From positions 744,001-808,000 of the forward strand of contig BRON01000012.1 in the NCBI GenBank assembly GCA_024345305.1: a DNA stretch of 64,000 bases, in the 5' to 3' direction. The stretch comes from Mrakia gelida. Lineage: Eukaryota; Basidiomycota; Tremellomycetes; Cystofilobasidiales; Mrakiaceae. Below are positions 45,529 to 56,879 of this stretch, piece by piece. Each line of letters begins with the position of its first letter. The first letter of the stretch is position 1. The notes beneath the pieces were generated by a model. The model worked only from the letters and a program-made list of their open reading frames with translations, did not search any database and was not told the origin of the DNA. Made by a program: the position numbers and the translations under genes.

Positions 45529-46263
45529 ATGGCCATCTCTCTCCCTCCTCCCCCTTCTTCTTCCCTCGGCTCCCCTGCAACTTCAACAAATGCCCTCAAA
45601 CCTCCCAAATCGCCCCTCCCCTTGTTCCTCACCCTCTCGCTGCTCTTGATCCCTTACTTCTTCCTCTCCCTTCACCTCGGACTCGACCCTCGCAGCCTTC
45701 CTCCTCCCTTACCTTCCCTCTTCCTCGTCCTCTCGACCTTCATCACCCTCCACCTCCTCCTCCCTCACATCGTCGTCCTCTACGCTCCCCAAACCCCGAA
45801 AGGTCGCTATGGAGCCCAGTGGACTGCCACCAACCTGAACGTCGTCGCGGGAAGCATTCTCTGGCTTCTCGTCCTTGCGCTCAAGACGACGCCTCAGCAG
45901 CAGGCAGCTACAGACGCGGCTCTGGGGATCAGCGTCCTGGCGATGCTGGTCATACTCTTCGTGATTAACCTGGGTGCGTGAAGAAGCCCTTCTGTGACGG
46001 TCTCTTGAGACGTTGGAAGGAAGAAACGAAGCTGACCTTTTCGTTTCGTTTCGTTTTGTTGGCTTTCATCAGGGTTCGACAACTCGAACGAGAATCCTTG
46101 GAACGAGGATGATATCAAGAGAACGAATCTAGCTGAGGAGGCTCGGATGGAGAAGCTGAAGGCTGAGATAGAAGCCTCGAAGGCTGGAGGGAAGGGCGCT
46201 GGCGTCGAGGAGGCCCAAGCGAAGGAGAAGGAGAAGGAAGATGAGCTCAAGAAGCTGGACTGA
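45529..46263 (+). CDS. Small multi-pass membrane protein, hypothetical
   Basis: Family not recognised. ATG 45529. A Ser/Pro-rich N-terminus is followed by three or four hydrophobic segments: PLFLTLSLLLIPYFFLSLHL; LFLVLSTFITLHLLLPHIVV; VVAGSILWLLVLALK; and ISVLAMLVILFVINLG. One intron (about 45975-46073) joins in frame at NLG|FDN. The C-terminus is a charged, cytosolic-looking helix (WNEDDIKRTNLAEEARMEKL..., ending KLD). The compact layout suggests an ER or vacuolar membrane protein, but nothing more can be said. It lies 224 bases from the FGGY kinase, divergently. Confidence 0.68.
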
Positions 46264-46618
46264 TGAGCTGAGGTCTAGTTCTGCAGGTGAGCTCAAACTT
46301 TTCGAGGTTACTCGACTCTCGTTTGAGGTAGTCGCGGTACTGATCGAGGCCGTCTTCGCTTTCGCAGGTCGCGTCGCAAATCTTGACGACGCGTCGAGTC
46401 GATGCTCCTCGCCTTCGAAGGCCAGTCTCTTACATCGATCAGAGTCAAAACGAGATGATGCTCGCTTCCAGTATGCATGCACTTCTTCGTCTACTATCCT
46501 CTTCTGTCGTCGAGCTCAAACCCGAGTCGATACTGCCTCCGAAATTCATTCAAGAAACTCCGAGCTCCCTCTTCGTCTCCTCTCCACCGACCGCCACCTC
46601 CCTTCCGTCCTCAACATC
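46264..46618. other. Intergenic region
   Basis: About 355 bases between the membrane-protein stop and the DUF1697 ATG, same strand; contains a GACGCGTCG palindrome near 46389. An open frame crosses it without conserved content. Confidence 0.45.
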
Positions 46619-47476
46619 ATGTCAGCCGACCGACGAACTTCAAGCCGCATCAGCACCTCCGTCTCAAGCTCTACTCCGAACTCTACCACCTCTTCTCCCA
46701 AAATCTGCTCCAAACCGAAGGCGAAACCAGCAAAATCGAAGCTCGCACCAGCAGCTCCGCCTTCCGTCTCCACCGCTCCATCTTCCTCCCTTCTCCCTCC
46801 TCCAGCAGCAACAAGTCCCAAATATCTCCTCCTCTTCAAATCCCTCAACGTCTCCTCCCACAACCGCATCTCCATGCCCGTCCTCACCTCCCACGTTCTG
46901 GCGTTCCTTCAAGCGGCTTTCCTTCAAGCGGCTCAAACCAACTCCTCCTCTTCCTCCTCCTCGAACTCCGCTCTCCCTCCCATCACAGTGACCTCCTACC
47001 TACAATCCGGCAACCTCATCCTCTCCAACCTCCCTTCGAACCCAACCTTAACCTCAAACGAACCACCCTTCTCCCTCCAAGCACTCGAAACCTACCTCTC
47101 CACCCACGCGCACATCGACTCTACCCTCTTCCTTCGAACCCTCCCTTCCCTCACCCACCTCCTCACCTCCTCACCCTTCTCCACAGGTCCGCTCGGGTCG
47201 GATCTGGAAACGAAGGTTCACGTGGTGTTTCTTGAGAGGAAGCCTGGGGAGAAGGAGATGGAGGAGTTGAGGGAGAGGATGAGGAAGGATGGGGTTGGGG
47301 AGGAGGTTTGGTGGCCTGGGGATCAGGTTGAGGGAGGGAGGGAGGTGATGTTGTCGCTTCCGAACGGGGTGGGGAAGGCGAAGTGTGGTGCTGGAGTGGT
47401 AGAGAAGCTGTTGGGGATGAAGACGACGATGAGAGGGTGGAGGAGTTTGAGGGCTTGTGCTGGGTTGTTGGCGTGA
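46619..47476 (+). CDS. DUF1697-domain protein, intronless
   Basis: A single exon of 285 codons. After about 65 Ser/Thr/Pro/Lys-rich residues the DUF1697 fold begins: KYLLLFKSLNVSSHNRISMP, followed by TSYLQSGNLILSNL (the family's TYLQSGNVVF), LETYLSTHAHIDSTLFLRT, KVHVVFLERKPGEKEME, and the C-terminal GVGKAKCGAGVVEKLLG with TTMRGWRSLRA (family: TTRNWRTV). The function of the domain is not known. The family is mostly bacterial, and this gene lacks introns among intron-rich neighbours. That fits either an old transfer or a retrocopy; the sequence alone does not decide. Confidence 0.85.
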   Translation: MSADRRTSSRISTSVSSSTPNSTTSSPKICSKPKAKPAKSKLAPAAPPSVSTAPSSSLLPPPAATSPKYLLLFKSLNVSSHNRISMPVLTSHVLAFLQAAFLQAAQTNSSSSSSSNSALPPITVTSYLQSGNLILSNLPSNPTLTSNEPPFSLQALETYLSTHAHIDSTLFLRTLPSLTHLLTSSPFSTGPLGSDLETKVHVVFLERKPGEKEMEELRERMRKDGVGEEVWWPGDQVEGGREVMLSLPNGVGKAKCGAGVVEKLLGMKTTMRGWRSLRACAGLLA

Positions 47477-47900
47477 GAGGGGTCGGGAGTCCTTGTTGTT
47501 TTTGTCGTCTGAGGGGATGGGACGATGTTTAATACCAGTTGCGTCGAAGCTCGGGTCGCTCGAGATCGAAGAGCAAGCGAGGAGGTTTCCAGTCAGTTCA
47601 AATCCGACGCGTCGTTGAGCGAACGCGACGCTCGGCCTCTTTTTCGTCGCAAGTACTCTCCGACTCCAACCACGCTCAACCAAGGCGAAGAAAGGTATCC
47701 TAGCTTGAAGTCTAAAGATGTGTCTATGTACGAAACCTTCCAGAAGTCCAAGACAGAAAAACGCTCTCTCTCCGACGCGCCAACTCTCGCCGACGCGTTC
47801 AAAGCATGCTCGTATAGCTCTCCATCGCTCCAGTCTAGCATCTACATACCATCTCGCCTCAAGTCTACTAAAGTCTAGCTCGCGACTGATCCAGGGCGTT
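47477..47900. other. Convergent 3' region
   Basis: About 420 bases between the facing stops of the DUF1697 and phosphatase genes; contains a GACGCGTCG-type palindrome near 47606. No gene is seen. Confidence 0.45.
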
Positions 47901-49760
47901 TCAAAGGGGGACGCGACGAACAAGAATAGGTACCATCTCACCCGTGACGATGGGACTGGGAGGGTGGTCAAGAACTGGTCGGGATTGAGGAGTAAACGAG
48001 GAGAATATCAGTCACGGTCCGTGGGAGGTATATAAGATGGGAAAAGAGGAGGGAGGGACAGAAGAGAGCGGGAAGGAGCGACGCGATGGACGTCGAGCGC
48101 GAAGACCCGACGAGCAAGGAGTAGAGGATATGTAGGGGTTCTCGACTCACCGATGAAAGCAGCTCTCATGTAACCACAGTGAGAGGTCAATGAGATGTCT
48201 GGTAGAAGGCGAAAAAAAGAAGAACGAAAGGTCAGCCTCGTCGAGACGCGTCGAGCGAAGACGAATCAAACTCACACTCCTCGTCCTTCCCCGACTCGGT
48301 CCAAACATGTTCAAGAACATCCCTGACTCTCTCCTGAACGTGCTCGGGCGACTCGTGAACCAGAGGATCGAACATCTCGTCCTCCTCGGGCATGGCGTGG
48401 TCGGGAGGGTAGACGAAGTGAGGGAACTGCTCCTTGAGCTCGGATTTCGGTAGACGCTGTAGAAAAAGAAGATGAGCGAACAGTCAGGAGTGTGAAAGAT
48501 GAGGAAGAGAATGAGAAAGCGAGCTCACAGAGTCACACCAGTGCATCCCACAGACCTCTGCAGGACGACGAGAGGGAACGAGGAAGGGAAAGGAAAGGTG
48601 AGCTCGCGAACCCTTCAGCCCACCCACCAAAGTTCAAGGACGGAAAAACTCACCTCTCAGGTTCTCCAACACCTTAACATTCCTCCCCTCTCCTCCGAAA
48701 CCTCCAAAGATGCCCTCCCAACTCAACAAGCAGGTGTTTCCCGTCCGACGCATGGGAGAGGTGTACCAGCGCGAAGGGAGAGGGACGCCGTGCTCCTTCT
48801 CCTTGACCCAGGCTTTGCTGATGTTTCGAGCTTGAGACTCTCCGAGAGAGGTGAGGGAGGGATCACTGTCGACCAAGAGAGCGAGAAAGGGAAGGGGTGA
48901 GGCGCAAACGAGTCAGCTCGAAGCGAGAGCTGGGGGAAGGGAGGGGGAGGGGAAGAGGGAGGAGAAGGTTGTGGAGGACGTACGGCCCCCAGGTGATGGT
49001 CCCATCTGTCTTGAGCTTTCCCCAGTGGTTCTCCCATGTTCCCTAGAAATTCAGAAGTACGTCAGCAGCTCGTTCCGAGGTCGAGAGAAGGATGCGAGAC
49101 GAAGAAGGACGAAGCCGATCTCTCGTCCTCCCTCCTTCGATCCCTTCCTTTCGCTTTCGTCGAGAGCTCTCTTGGGACTAACCTCTGCTGAGTACTTGAC
49201 TTCGGCGACATTGTGGTAGCCCTGTCCGTGACGAGCGAAGTAGATGAGCTTGTAGGAGGTCCCCTCTGGTGCTGAGGCGTTGAGCTCTGAGAGAAAGGGA
49301 AGGGAAGGGAAGGTCAGCACTCCGGATGGGGGAGGAGATGGCGAGCTCGCGAGAAGGATGGAGACTCACCAGAGACCTTCTTCTTGAGGTTAGACCATCG
49401 CTCAGGAGACTCGTCAAGCAGACCGAAAGACTTGTCGAGCTGAGAGACCAAGAACGAAGGCGAAAACGAGGGTCAGCGAAGGAGAGAACCCAAAACGAGA
49501 TTTCTGACTTGGTTGTTCCCATGAGGGAAGCTGACGCTCTAGCAGCTCTACAGAATCAGAAGAGACGGCTGAAATACTCACAGACGCTTCAGCGGCTACA
49601 AGAGGAGCAAGCACGTCCTGGTGAAAGAACCCTGGGACGTGCTAGAGAAGGCGAACGAGGGGAAAGAAAGAAGTCGCAATCAGCCTCAGCTTCCCTTTGC
49701 TCGACCTCGAAGCTCCCCGAAGCAGCAGCTCACCTCGAACTTGTGGGTGATTTCGGTCAT
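47901..49760 (-). CDS. Histidine phosphatase superfamily protein (phosphoglycerate-mutase-like, Pmu1 type)
   Basis: ATG at 49760 (MTEITHKFE) is followed by short exons DVLAPLVAAEAS and LDKSFGLLDESPERWSNLKK. The catalytic RHG motif is SYKLIYFARHGQGYHNVAE (near 49220); the His of RHG is the phospho-acceptor. Next come GTWENHWGKLKTDGTITWGP, DSDPSLTSLGESQARNISKA, PLPSRWYTSPMRRTGNTCLL (substrate-binding Arg), CGMHWCDS, and VHESPEHVQERVRDVLEHVW. The second catalytic His is in YISLTSHCGYMRAAFI. After a longer intron (about 47970-48135) the last exon reads LDHPPSPIVTGEMVPILV and stops at 47901. RHGQGYHN is typical of fungal Pmu1-like proteins. The substrate is unknown. Confidence 0.87.
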
Positions 49761-50403
49761 ATGCGATGGAGTATTGGGAGGGGAAGGGAGTGGAAGAGGT
49801 AGGGGGTTCGTTGGGGGTCCTTTGTTGGGGTTGGGGGCAGAAGGGAGGGAAGGAGGAGGAAGCTCGAAAGGACCAGGCGAGTGGCGCAGGGGAGAGATAT
49901 CGTCATTTGAGATTCCGATAAGGCCGAGGGGAGAAATTGCCGAGGAGAAAATTTGGAGAGGCGAGGAGATCTCTACTAGAAGACCACGTCGAGAAAATTG
50001 AGTGCCTCTCCAAACTCAGTCAACTCAGACAGACAGCTCTTTCCTCAGCCTCGTCGACGCGAACGCGAGTTCCCCTCGAACCACCTTTCCCGCCTGCTCT
50101 CCTCCCTCTTCACCACTGCGTGATATCTCGCCCCAAGATGGTCTTAGCTCGTATGTTCTCGTCCGTAGAAGGGGTTTCGAAAGCCATAAATACCTGTCGA
50201 AGCAAGAGAAATCCATCGAGCCTCCCGACGCGTCCAACTTCCTGACCGCCTCCCCCCTCTCATTCCGACCTGGCTCAGCGATTGCGTCCTCCGGTGCCTG
50301 CGAGAGTAAAATCGTAAGGGAGAAAAGTGGTCATGCGACAATCGAGGTGAAGACGAAGGCCGTCAAAATGAAAAGGAAGAACGCGTCGAGTCGAACTTAC
50401 CGG
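49761..50403. other. Intergenic region left of the second F-box-like gene
   Basis: About 640 bases. A plus-strand open frame (to about 50245) begins near 50139 with MVLARMFSSVEGVSKAINTC but shows no conserved feature, so I do not call it a gene. GACGCGTCC/AACGCGTCG motifs lie near 50227 and 50383. Confidence 0.4.
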
Positions 50404-51730
50404 TCAAACGTCCTGCAAAGAAACATCGAAGCCAGTCAGTCCCCGTCCAGAGAAGCAGCGTAAATCTCTCTCAGCACTCACGCTCGTCAAAGATTCGTTC
50501 CGAGCAACCGTAGCGGCCACGAACGAACTCTCCATGAGTTTCTGGCCGTCTTCGAACGCGAGGGTGAAAAGAGTGGTTCAGTTTCAGTCGCGAGACCCAA
50601 ACAAGCCGAAAAGGAAGAACACTCACGATTCAAGCTGATCACTTTAACTCGACACTTTGTTGTCCCCGTAATGAGCAGATCTCTCCAACTCAGCGCTGCC
50701 AGAACCTCCTGCTCGCATTCTTCGTCGTCGTCGAACTCCCGTTCAGCCTCGACCATCCACTCCTGGAGTTCAGCAGGAACAGGCAAATCGAGCTTCTTCG
50801 CAACCCCGTCGGCGCAGACTCGGAACCTTGGTAGCTGATCCTTGAGTATTGATTGATCTCGAGCCATACGCAGGATCGCTGAGTGAGCTGAGCTGAGTTC
50901 CTTCGTGAGTTGGGTCCGGAGGTCGCCGTCATCATCGTCGTCGTCCTCGTCTTCTTCTTGTTCTTTCACGTCCTCCAGGAGGTAGTCGAGGGACCAAGGG
51001 TGCAGTTGACGTTGGGCGAGGTGGTAGAATCGGAGGATGGAGGTTGGAACGGTGATGACTCGGGACGCGTCGGGCGAGGTGTCTGCGAAGGAGAAAGAAG
51101 AGGAGGGCCTGCTGGTGAGCTTGGACGCGAGTAGATCTGCCGTGTCGAAGAGCATGAGACGAACCAGAGTCCCACGTTACGAAGTTCTCCTCGATGAAGA
51201 CCTGGGGATCAATCAGAGCCAGGAGTCGAGGGGCGTAGAAGGCCTTCCAGGAGTTCTTCGTCCAGATCTGCTCGACGGCTGGAGGGACGTTGACGCGAAG
51301 GGTATGGATGTTGAAGCAGGGGGAACGATGGTATTTCTCATAGAAGTCGTCGAGTACGTAGGGGTTGGGGAAGGTGTTGAGGGTGAGGGTCCTGGTTTGG
51401 GCGAAGGAGAGAGGGAGGAGGAGGAGGTTGGAGGAGGGAGGGAGGCGATGGGAAGACTGGAAGAGAAGAGCGGAACGATGAGCTTGATTTCCCCAAACGA
51501 TATATCCAGAGGTATTCAAGAAGGCTGATATCACGTACGAGTTTCTCGATAGCGGCCATGACTTGATCTTCGTCGCCTGAGAGGGTGACTTCTCGAACGA
51601 GGAGAGGTCCAGCGAACGCGAGAGTCCGTTTGCTCGTCAAACACCAAGCGAGAAGGGTAGAGTGGGAGCATTCCGAGATAATGAGGTCGAGGATCTCAAG
51701 GGGGATAGAGCGACGAGGTGGAGAGGTCAT
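50404..51730 (-). CDS. F-box-like protein, hypothetical, with apparent frameshift
   Basis: The ATG at 51730 opens MTSPPRRSIPLEILDLIISE, then LLAWCLTSKRTLAFAGPLLV, a degenerate F-box matching the plus-strand gene at 20899. Later exons carry FNIHTLRVNVPPAVEQIWTK and FYAPRLLALIDPQVFIEENF. After TWDSG (near 51160) the sensible protein continues in another frame as LVRLMLFDTADLLASKL, then an acidic run (EEDEDDDDDDGD), a helical region, and exons ending HGQKLMESSFVAATVARNES and LTSDV at TGA 50404. No well-formed intron explains the frame change, so a one-base insertion or sequence error is likely. Function unknown beyond possible ubiquitin-ligase adaptor. Confidence 0.55.
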
Positions 51731-51872
51731 GACAGACGAAAAAGTGGGGTTTGCCTGGGTAGAGTCGGAAGCAAGAAGGGAGGGAAGGGAGGGCGAAAAG
51801 GTGAGCTCGAAGACTGGGTCCCCCTTCCTCTCTGCCTCCAACGACCAGCGACCCTTCACGCAGATTTTCGCC

Positions 51873-52997
51873 ATGCTCCACACTTCACCACCGGAAGATT
51901 TCCTTCTTCTTCTCCTCTCGGACTCCAACCTTCCAACGGGAGGATTTCACTTCAGGTGAGCACCTTTCTTCGTCCATGACTCGCCCGGTTCCATCTCCTC
52001 CCTCGAGCTCATACCTCTCCCTCCCTCCCCTTCCCTCCTTCCAGTGCTGGACTCGAATCAACCACCAAGCATGGATTCCTACCCAAACAGACCTCCCCTC
52101 TCGCTCCCTCAGCCCTCGAGCCTTTCCTCGTGGCCTCCCTTCGAGCTCACGCCAGGTCGACGCTCTCGTTCGTCGCTTCAGCCCATGCCATAGCATCCTC
52201 CTTCATCTCCTCCCCCTCAACGTCCTCCTCGAACTCGACTTCAGTCCTTTCGGACCTCATAGACGTCGACGAGCTCTACGAGTCGATGACCAGCAACCAC
52301 GTCACTCGACGAGGCAGCAAGACTCAAGGAACCGGGATGCTCACTCTTTGGCAGAAGGCGTTCAGATCGCCGTCCTACTTGTCGCTCGAAGGCGAGGAAG
52401 GAGCGATGGAGAAGCGGAAGGAGTTGATCATGGATGGGCTGAGAGCGTATACGAGGGATGGGACCATGGTTGGGCACATGCCTGTCTGTTGGGGTGTTCT
52501 CTGTGGCGTTCTGGGCTTATCTCTCGGTGAGCTCGACCCTCTCTTCGTTCCCTCTCCGTCCCTTCGTCTCTCGACGCGTCCTTTGACTCTCATTCCCAGG
52601 ATCCTGCCCCGAAGCCTCTTCGAAGTACTCACGCTTACATCTCTCTTGCTTCTTCTCCTTCCTTCTCGCAGACCGAACGCTCCACCTCCATCTCTTCCTC
52701 CACGCTCGTTCCGTCCTCTCCTCCTCCGTCCGACTCAACCAAACAGGTCCTTACCACTCCCAATCCCTCCTCCTCCACACCGCTCAACCTCTCATCGACA
52801 AGGAAGTCGAGTTCTATCATCGTCGACCTGGAATGGGAGGAGTCAGACCGGGAGGGATCAGTCGCGTTCAAGGAGAGCAGGACGAGGAGGACGAGGCGGA
52901 GGAGGGACGAGAGGGAGGACCGGCTGGGACGTGGCCTTTGGGGGAGATACTGCAAGGGAGGCACGACGTGATGCATAGTAGGATGTTCAATACGTAG
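51873..52997 (+). CDS. Urease accessory protein UreF
   Basis: UreF works with UreD/UreG to insert nickel into urease. Exon 1 (ATG 51873) ends with the family signature LLLLSDSNLPTGGFHFR, continued after an intron by SAGLESTTKHGFL. The second exon has the helical core: FLVASLRAHARSTLSFVASA, VLSDLIDVDELYESMTSNHV, SKTQGTGMLTLWQKAF, and GHMPVCWGVLCGVLGLSL. The third exon begins DRTLHLHLFLHARSVLSSSV and reaches SLLLHTAQPLIDKEVEFYHR; the C-terminus is HDVMHSRMFNT. Two introns only. It shares a 142-base divergent promoter with the F-box-like gene. The rest of the urease system is not in the window. Confidence 0.92.
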
Positions 52998-53350
52998 GGA
53001 GGGGAGAAGGAGAAGCTAGTGGCGAGGCTAAGGGTGGGTCGTGCTTCGTTTCGCTTCGACGTCGCGTCGGGTGAGTTTGATCCTTCGCTCGTCCTCCTGT
53101 TCTTCTGTCGCCGGGACCTTTCCAGCTGACCAGACCATGCTCTCTCCCCTATCTAACTGTAGTCAAACTCGTGTGGATCCACCTCTCCCTATGCAATCAT
53201 AGTCGAGCGTCGGGCTCTCGGGCTCACCCTCTTCGTTCGTCCCTCACCGGTATCGACTTCTTCTCTTCCTCTCGCTTCCTGCGAGCTGACTCGTCTTCCT
53301 TCCTTCTGCCACTTCCTCTTACAGCACTCCTCCACCTTTACTTTCCAACC
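52998..53350. other. Intergenic region after UreF
   Basis: About 350 bases, UreF 3' region and pyrimidine-rich leader of the next small gene. Intron-like CTGAC and CAG signals occur near 53125 and 53288-53325 and may belong to a spliced 5' UTR. Confidence 0.4.
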
Positions 53351-53774
53351 ATGCCCTGCCTCCCTCGCCTCCTTCGAAAACGTCTCTCTCGCAACACCTC
53401 TTCCTCCAGCTCAACTTCAACTTCAACCACCCACGTCGACTCCAAACCCTCTTCCCCACCGCCTTACGGAGACGCTCAACCCTCGTCGGGATATTTCAGT
53501 AGATGCAGGTGGTGAGCTCTCTTCCTTCCCTTGATCTTCAGCGTGTAGCTCGGAGCTGACTCGACTTCGTTTCTCTTCGTCGAACAGCTCCATCTCAACC
53601 CTCCCTCGAACTCAACCTGCTCCTCGTTTCATTCCCTCCTCCCCCGTCCAACCCTCGACCACCACCGAGGACCGCAAACTCGCAGCTCACCAAAGACCTC
53701 TCGTTCCAGGAGGGCCGCAAGTATCGCGAGGGAGGACGTCGATGGTGGGGTTGGAAGTCGGTCGGAGGAGGTAG
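53351..53774 (+). CDS. Small Ser/Pro-rich hypothetical protein
   Basis: Not recognised. ATG 53351 gives MPCLPRLLRKRLSRNTSSSS, a basic start followed by a Ser/Thr tract and SPPPYGDAQPSSGYF. An intron with donor at about 53512 and acceptor at 53587 joins to SISTLPRTQPAPRFIPSS, then TTTEDRKLAAHQRPLVPGG, ending at TAG 53772-53774. About 115 residues. The PPPYG motif resembles a WW-domain-binding PPxY site. Support is the clean splice join and an uninterrupted frame only. Confidence 0.45.
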
Positions 53775-53941
53775 TTTGTTTCGGCGTGATGGGATCTCGT
53801 TCGTTCGTTTCCCCCGCGAGCAGAGAGAGGAAGTGTACAACATCCATCGTGAGAGTATAGCACGTCGAGAACATAACCGAGAGAGACACGACGTTGAAAG
53901 TCTAGTGAGAGGGAGATGGTTCGAGATGAGAGAAAGTCTAG

Positions 53942-56172
53942 CTACGATGCGTCTTCCGCGCCCACCAATCTACCGTACCCGTCGTTCCAATCTAAGACAC
54001 GTCGGATGCTTAGTACGCTCACTGCGAGCGAATAAGGGAGAGGAGGGGGGTGGGGGGGTTGGGTTGGGTCAGAAGGGAGCCCAGGCGAGGCGAGGCGAGG
54101 GAGAGAAAAGAGGAAAACGCGACGCACTCGTTGATCCGCTCGTCCCGATGATGTGAGCTCCTTGCGAGAGAAGGACTGTGTCGAGGAGGGTATCGTACCT
54201 ACACCAAACGCAGAGGCAAGGAGAGTGGTTGTCAGTCGAGCGCTTCGACTCTTCAGCCAACGAACGAGCGAGTTCGAACTCACCAACCGCCAACCTCCTC
54301 CTTCAACGCCTCCCCTCCTTCACCCCCTTTGCCATCACTCGGAGTCTTCCACCCGAGAGCATTGATCTCAGCCAGGAACTTCTCGTCCGTTTCGTCCGTC
54401 ATGACCAGCACGTCGGTCACTTCCTCTCGTCCCGCCGCGAGGAGATCGGCTTGAAGGAGGACGAGCGAGCGGCGGAACTGAGGGATGGACCAGCAGGGTT
54501 TGGTCGGGTCCGGGTTGCATTGGAAGGAGAGGAAGTCGCCGTGACGGATGTGGATGGTGATGAACTGAGATTGATACCGACGAAGAAGAGGAAAGAAGAG
54601 AAGGGTCAGTCGACGCGTCGAGGTCGTCGCTCGCTCAGTCGCTTCCCGAATCGAAACGAAACGACTCACAGGTTTCACCTCCCCGTCCTCCCATCCAAAC
54701 GTTCTCCCCGCAACTCTCCTCCCTTCCTCTTCCAACTGAGGCACAAACCTCAGATACCTCCCTACTGCCTTCCAACTCCCTCGCCCGTACCCAATTTCCT
54801 CCATCGGTCCCAAATCCCCCTTGTCACTCCCAGCCATCGTCTCATCGATGCACGCAAAGCTGTTGTTCGGCGGTAGTGTTGGTACGAAACTCGGTACGAG
54901 GGGAGGGGAAGCGGCGAGGGAGGCAGCGAACGGGGAGTTGGGGAGGAGGTAAGGGACGAGGTGAAGGAACGAGATGAGTCGGTCGGTTTTGGAGGAGGTT
55001 AGAGGGGGGTAGGGGGTCCAGGTCGGTTCTGAGCACACCGCAACAGGAGGAAAGATCCATGATCAGTCTCTGCGAAGCAAAGAAGAGAGCTGAGACGCGC
55101 GTGGACGACTCACTAATCCTAGCAAACCTCAAACTCTCGCTCCTCACAAACTCGCCCCAGCACCCCACCTCAGGCCAACTCCTCCTCTCCTCATCCGAGT
55201 CTCTGAACCGCTCCCAATCGTCTCCCGAGCTCATCAGCTCAGGGTAGATTTCACTCCATTCGACGATGCCTTTTGAGAGCGGGACGGACGCGAGGAAGCG
55301 AGGGAGGTCGAAGTAGGAGGAGGGATTGAGTTCTGGGAGGTGGGTTGCGGAGGGGACTTGGAAGTTTGCGTGGAAGGGAGGGAGGATGGGGATTCGAGAG
55401 GTGAGGAGGGAGAGGTAGAGAACTGGAAGGGGCAGAGGGAGAGGGAGAGCAAATGGGTCAGTGAACCGGTGAACGAGGAGAGGTGGGCGAGGAGGAGGAG
55501 GGCCGCAGGACGAACGGTTGAAGCATGCGAAGACCTGTAGAGAGGGAGCCACCGGTCAGCTCGAGACCCGAAAGGGGAGCAAGTGAGAGAGCTGCTTACC
55601 TGGTTGGTCAATCCAGCTCCGTTCCCTGAGGTGAGGTAGAAGAGATGAGGTTGAAGACGATCTGGGCGGAGGGAAGGAGTTGGAAGGTCAGCTTCGTTCC
55701 TTCCTTCCTTCGTCTCAAGATGCAGATTTTCCGCCCATATCAGAGCAGGAGAGTATCTTCACATCGACCAAGAAGGCGTCGGTACGATTCTCTGCTCTTC
55801 TCCCTGTTCTATCGAGCTCCCAAACGAGCTCTCCATGTTGAGCTCGACCTCTCCTCCCTTCCCCTGCTTCCCTCTTGGTTGTTCGAACTCACCAACAAGC
55901 GCATCCCCGACCTCTCCTCTCAGAAGCTCGTTCTCCCTACTCGTACAAGCCACGCTCTCCGTCACTGGAACTCCCGAATCTCCAGCGACGTCAAGGTCTG
56001 GCTTCCAACTTGAGCCCGTCCTCTCGTCCTCCGTTAGCCCTCCTTGGAGGAAGCCTGAGAGTCGATTCCCAGCTGAGAAGGCGTGCGTTTGGACTTCGGG
56101 GATGAGAATCAGGGTACAGAGTATGCCTGCGATGGTCCCGAAGAAGAAGAAGAGGATTTTCGGGGAAAGCAT
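53942..56172 (-). CDS. Fucosyltransferase-like type II membrane protein
   Basis: ATG at 56172. An N-terminal signal anchor (ILFFFFGTIAGILCTLILIP, residues about 6-25) suggests a Golgi type II glycosyltransferase. A stem region rich in Glu/Gly follows. Catalytic-domain exons include HLYYLTSGNGAGLTNQ (family N-terminal GxxNQ block), SYFDLPRFLASVPLSKGIVE, SFACIDETMAGSDKGDL, QFITIHIRHGDFLSF (the HxRxGD motif of protein O-fucosyltransferases), VLVMTDETDEKFLAEINALGW, YDTLLDTVLLSQGAHIIGTS (nucleotide-sugar pocket), and the tail VLDWNDGYGRLVGAEDAS. These motifs, in this order, are typical of the GDP-fucose O-fucosyltransferase superfamily of basidiomycetes. Acceptor and linkage are unknown. Several introns. 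Confidence 0.8.
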
Positions 56173-56879
56173 GACGTTGGGAGGTAGGGAGGAGGGAAGG
56201 GCAAGCGTGGGGAAGACGGAGCTGAGAGCGCAGTGATGCCGTTATTGTTGTTGTTTTGTTGTTGTTGTCACTTCTCAGAGGCATCTTCCTCTCTGCTGAG
56301 AGACTTGAGCTGCAGGTCGAGAGGAGGGCAATATCGAAAGCTCCAAAGCTGCTCTTAGGAGGAAGAGAACCGCGACGCGCCCTCTTTCGTCGCCGGTCGC
56401 TCTTCTCGCACATATTTGAGGAGCAGCGACGAGCTCATCAGAGATTGTTCTTTCTCTGATTTTGTCTTGAACGTCCTGGTATATCTCCTCAGTGACGGGT
56501 GCGAGGAAAAAAACGGTTCGGATGACGCGAACGACGAGGTGAAAACAACAACTCCTGATGCTTTGCATATTTTCGCGTCGGTCTTTCACGACGAAGTTTA
56601 TGCGAACACTTTCAAGAGTGCCAGGTTTTCCTTTGCATCTCAAAGAGTGATTTTTGAGACGGAGACACGCTGGGCTGCCCCCGAAAAGAAAGAAAGAAAA
56701 ATCAACCCCTCCTCCGTCCAACGTCAAACACTCACCTCGACCTCCTTCCTTCCCTTCCCTTTCATCAACCTTCTCCCTTCAACCCTCGGGATACCTTTCT
56801 CTCTCTACTCCTCTCGATACCCCTCACTCCGCTGGATCCGGTCCCTCCTCTTCTCCTTCGCTCCTCGGTTGGACGCTCG
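56173..56879. promoter_or_regulatory. Divergent promoter between fucosyltransferase-like and SANT genes
   Basis: About 700 bases, no gene seen. Relatively AT-rich around 56440-56600, with a pyrimidine-rich leader (56705-56870) before ATG 56880. Confidence 0.5.

Noticed and set aside
50139..50245. Small plus-strand gene starting MVLARMFSS
   Set aside because: Short, no splice partner, no conserved feature, lies in a promoter/3' region.
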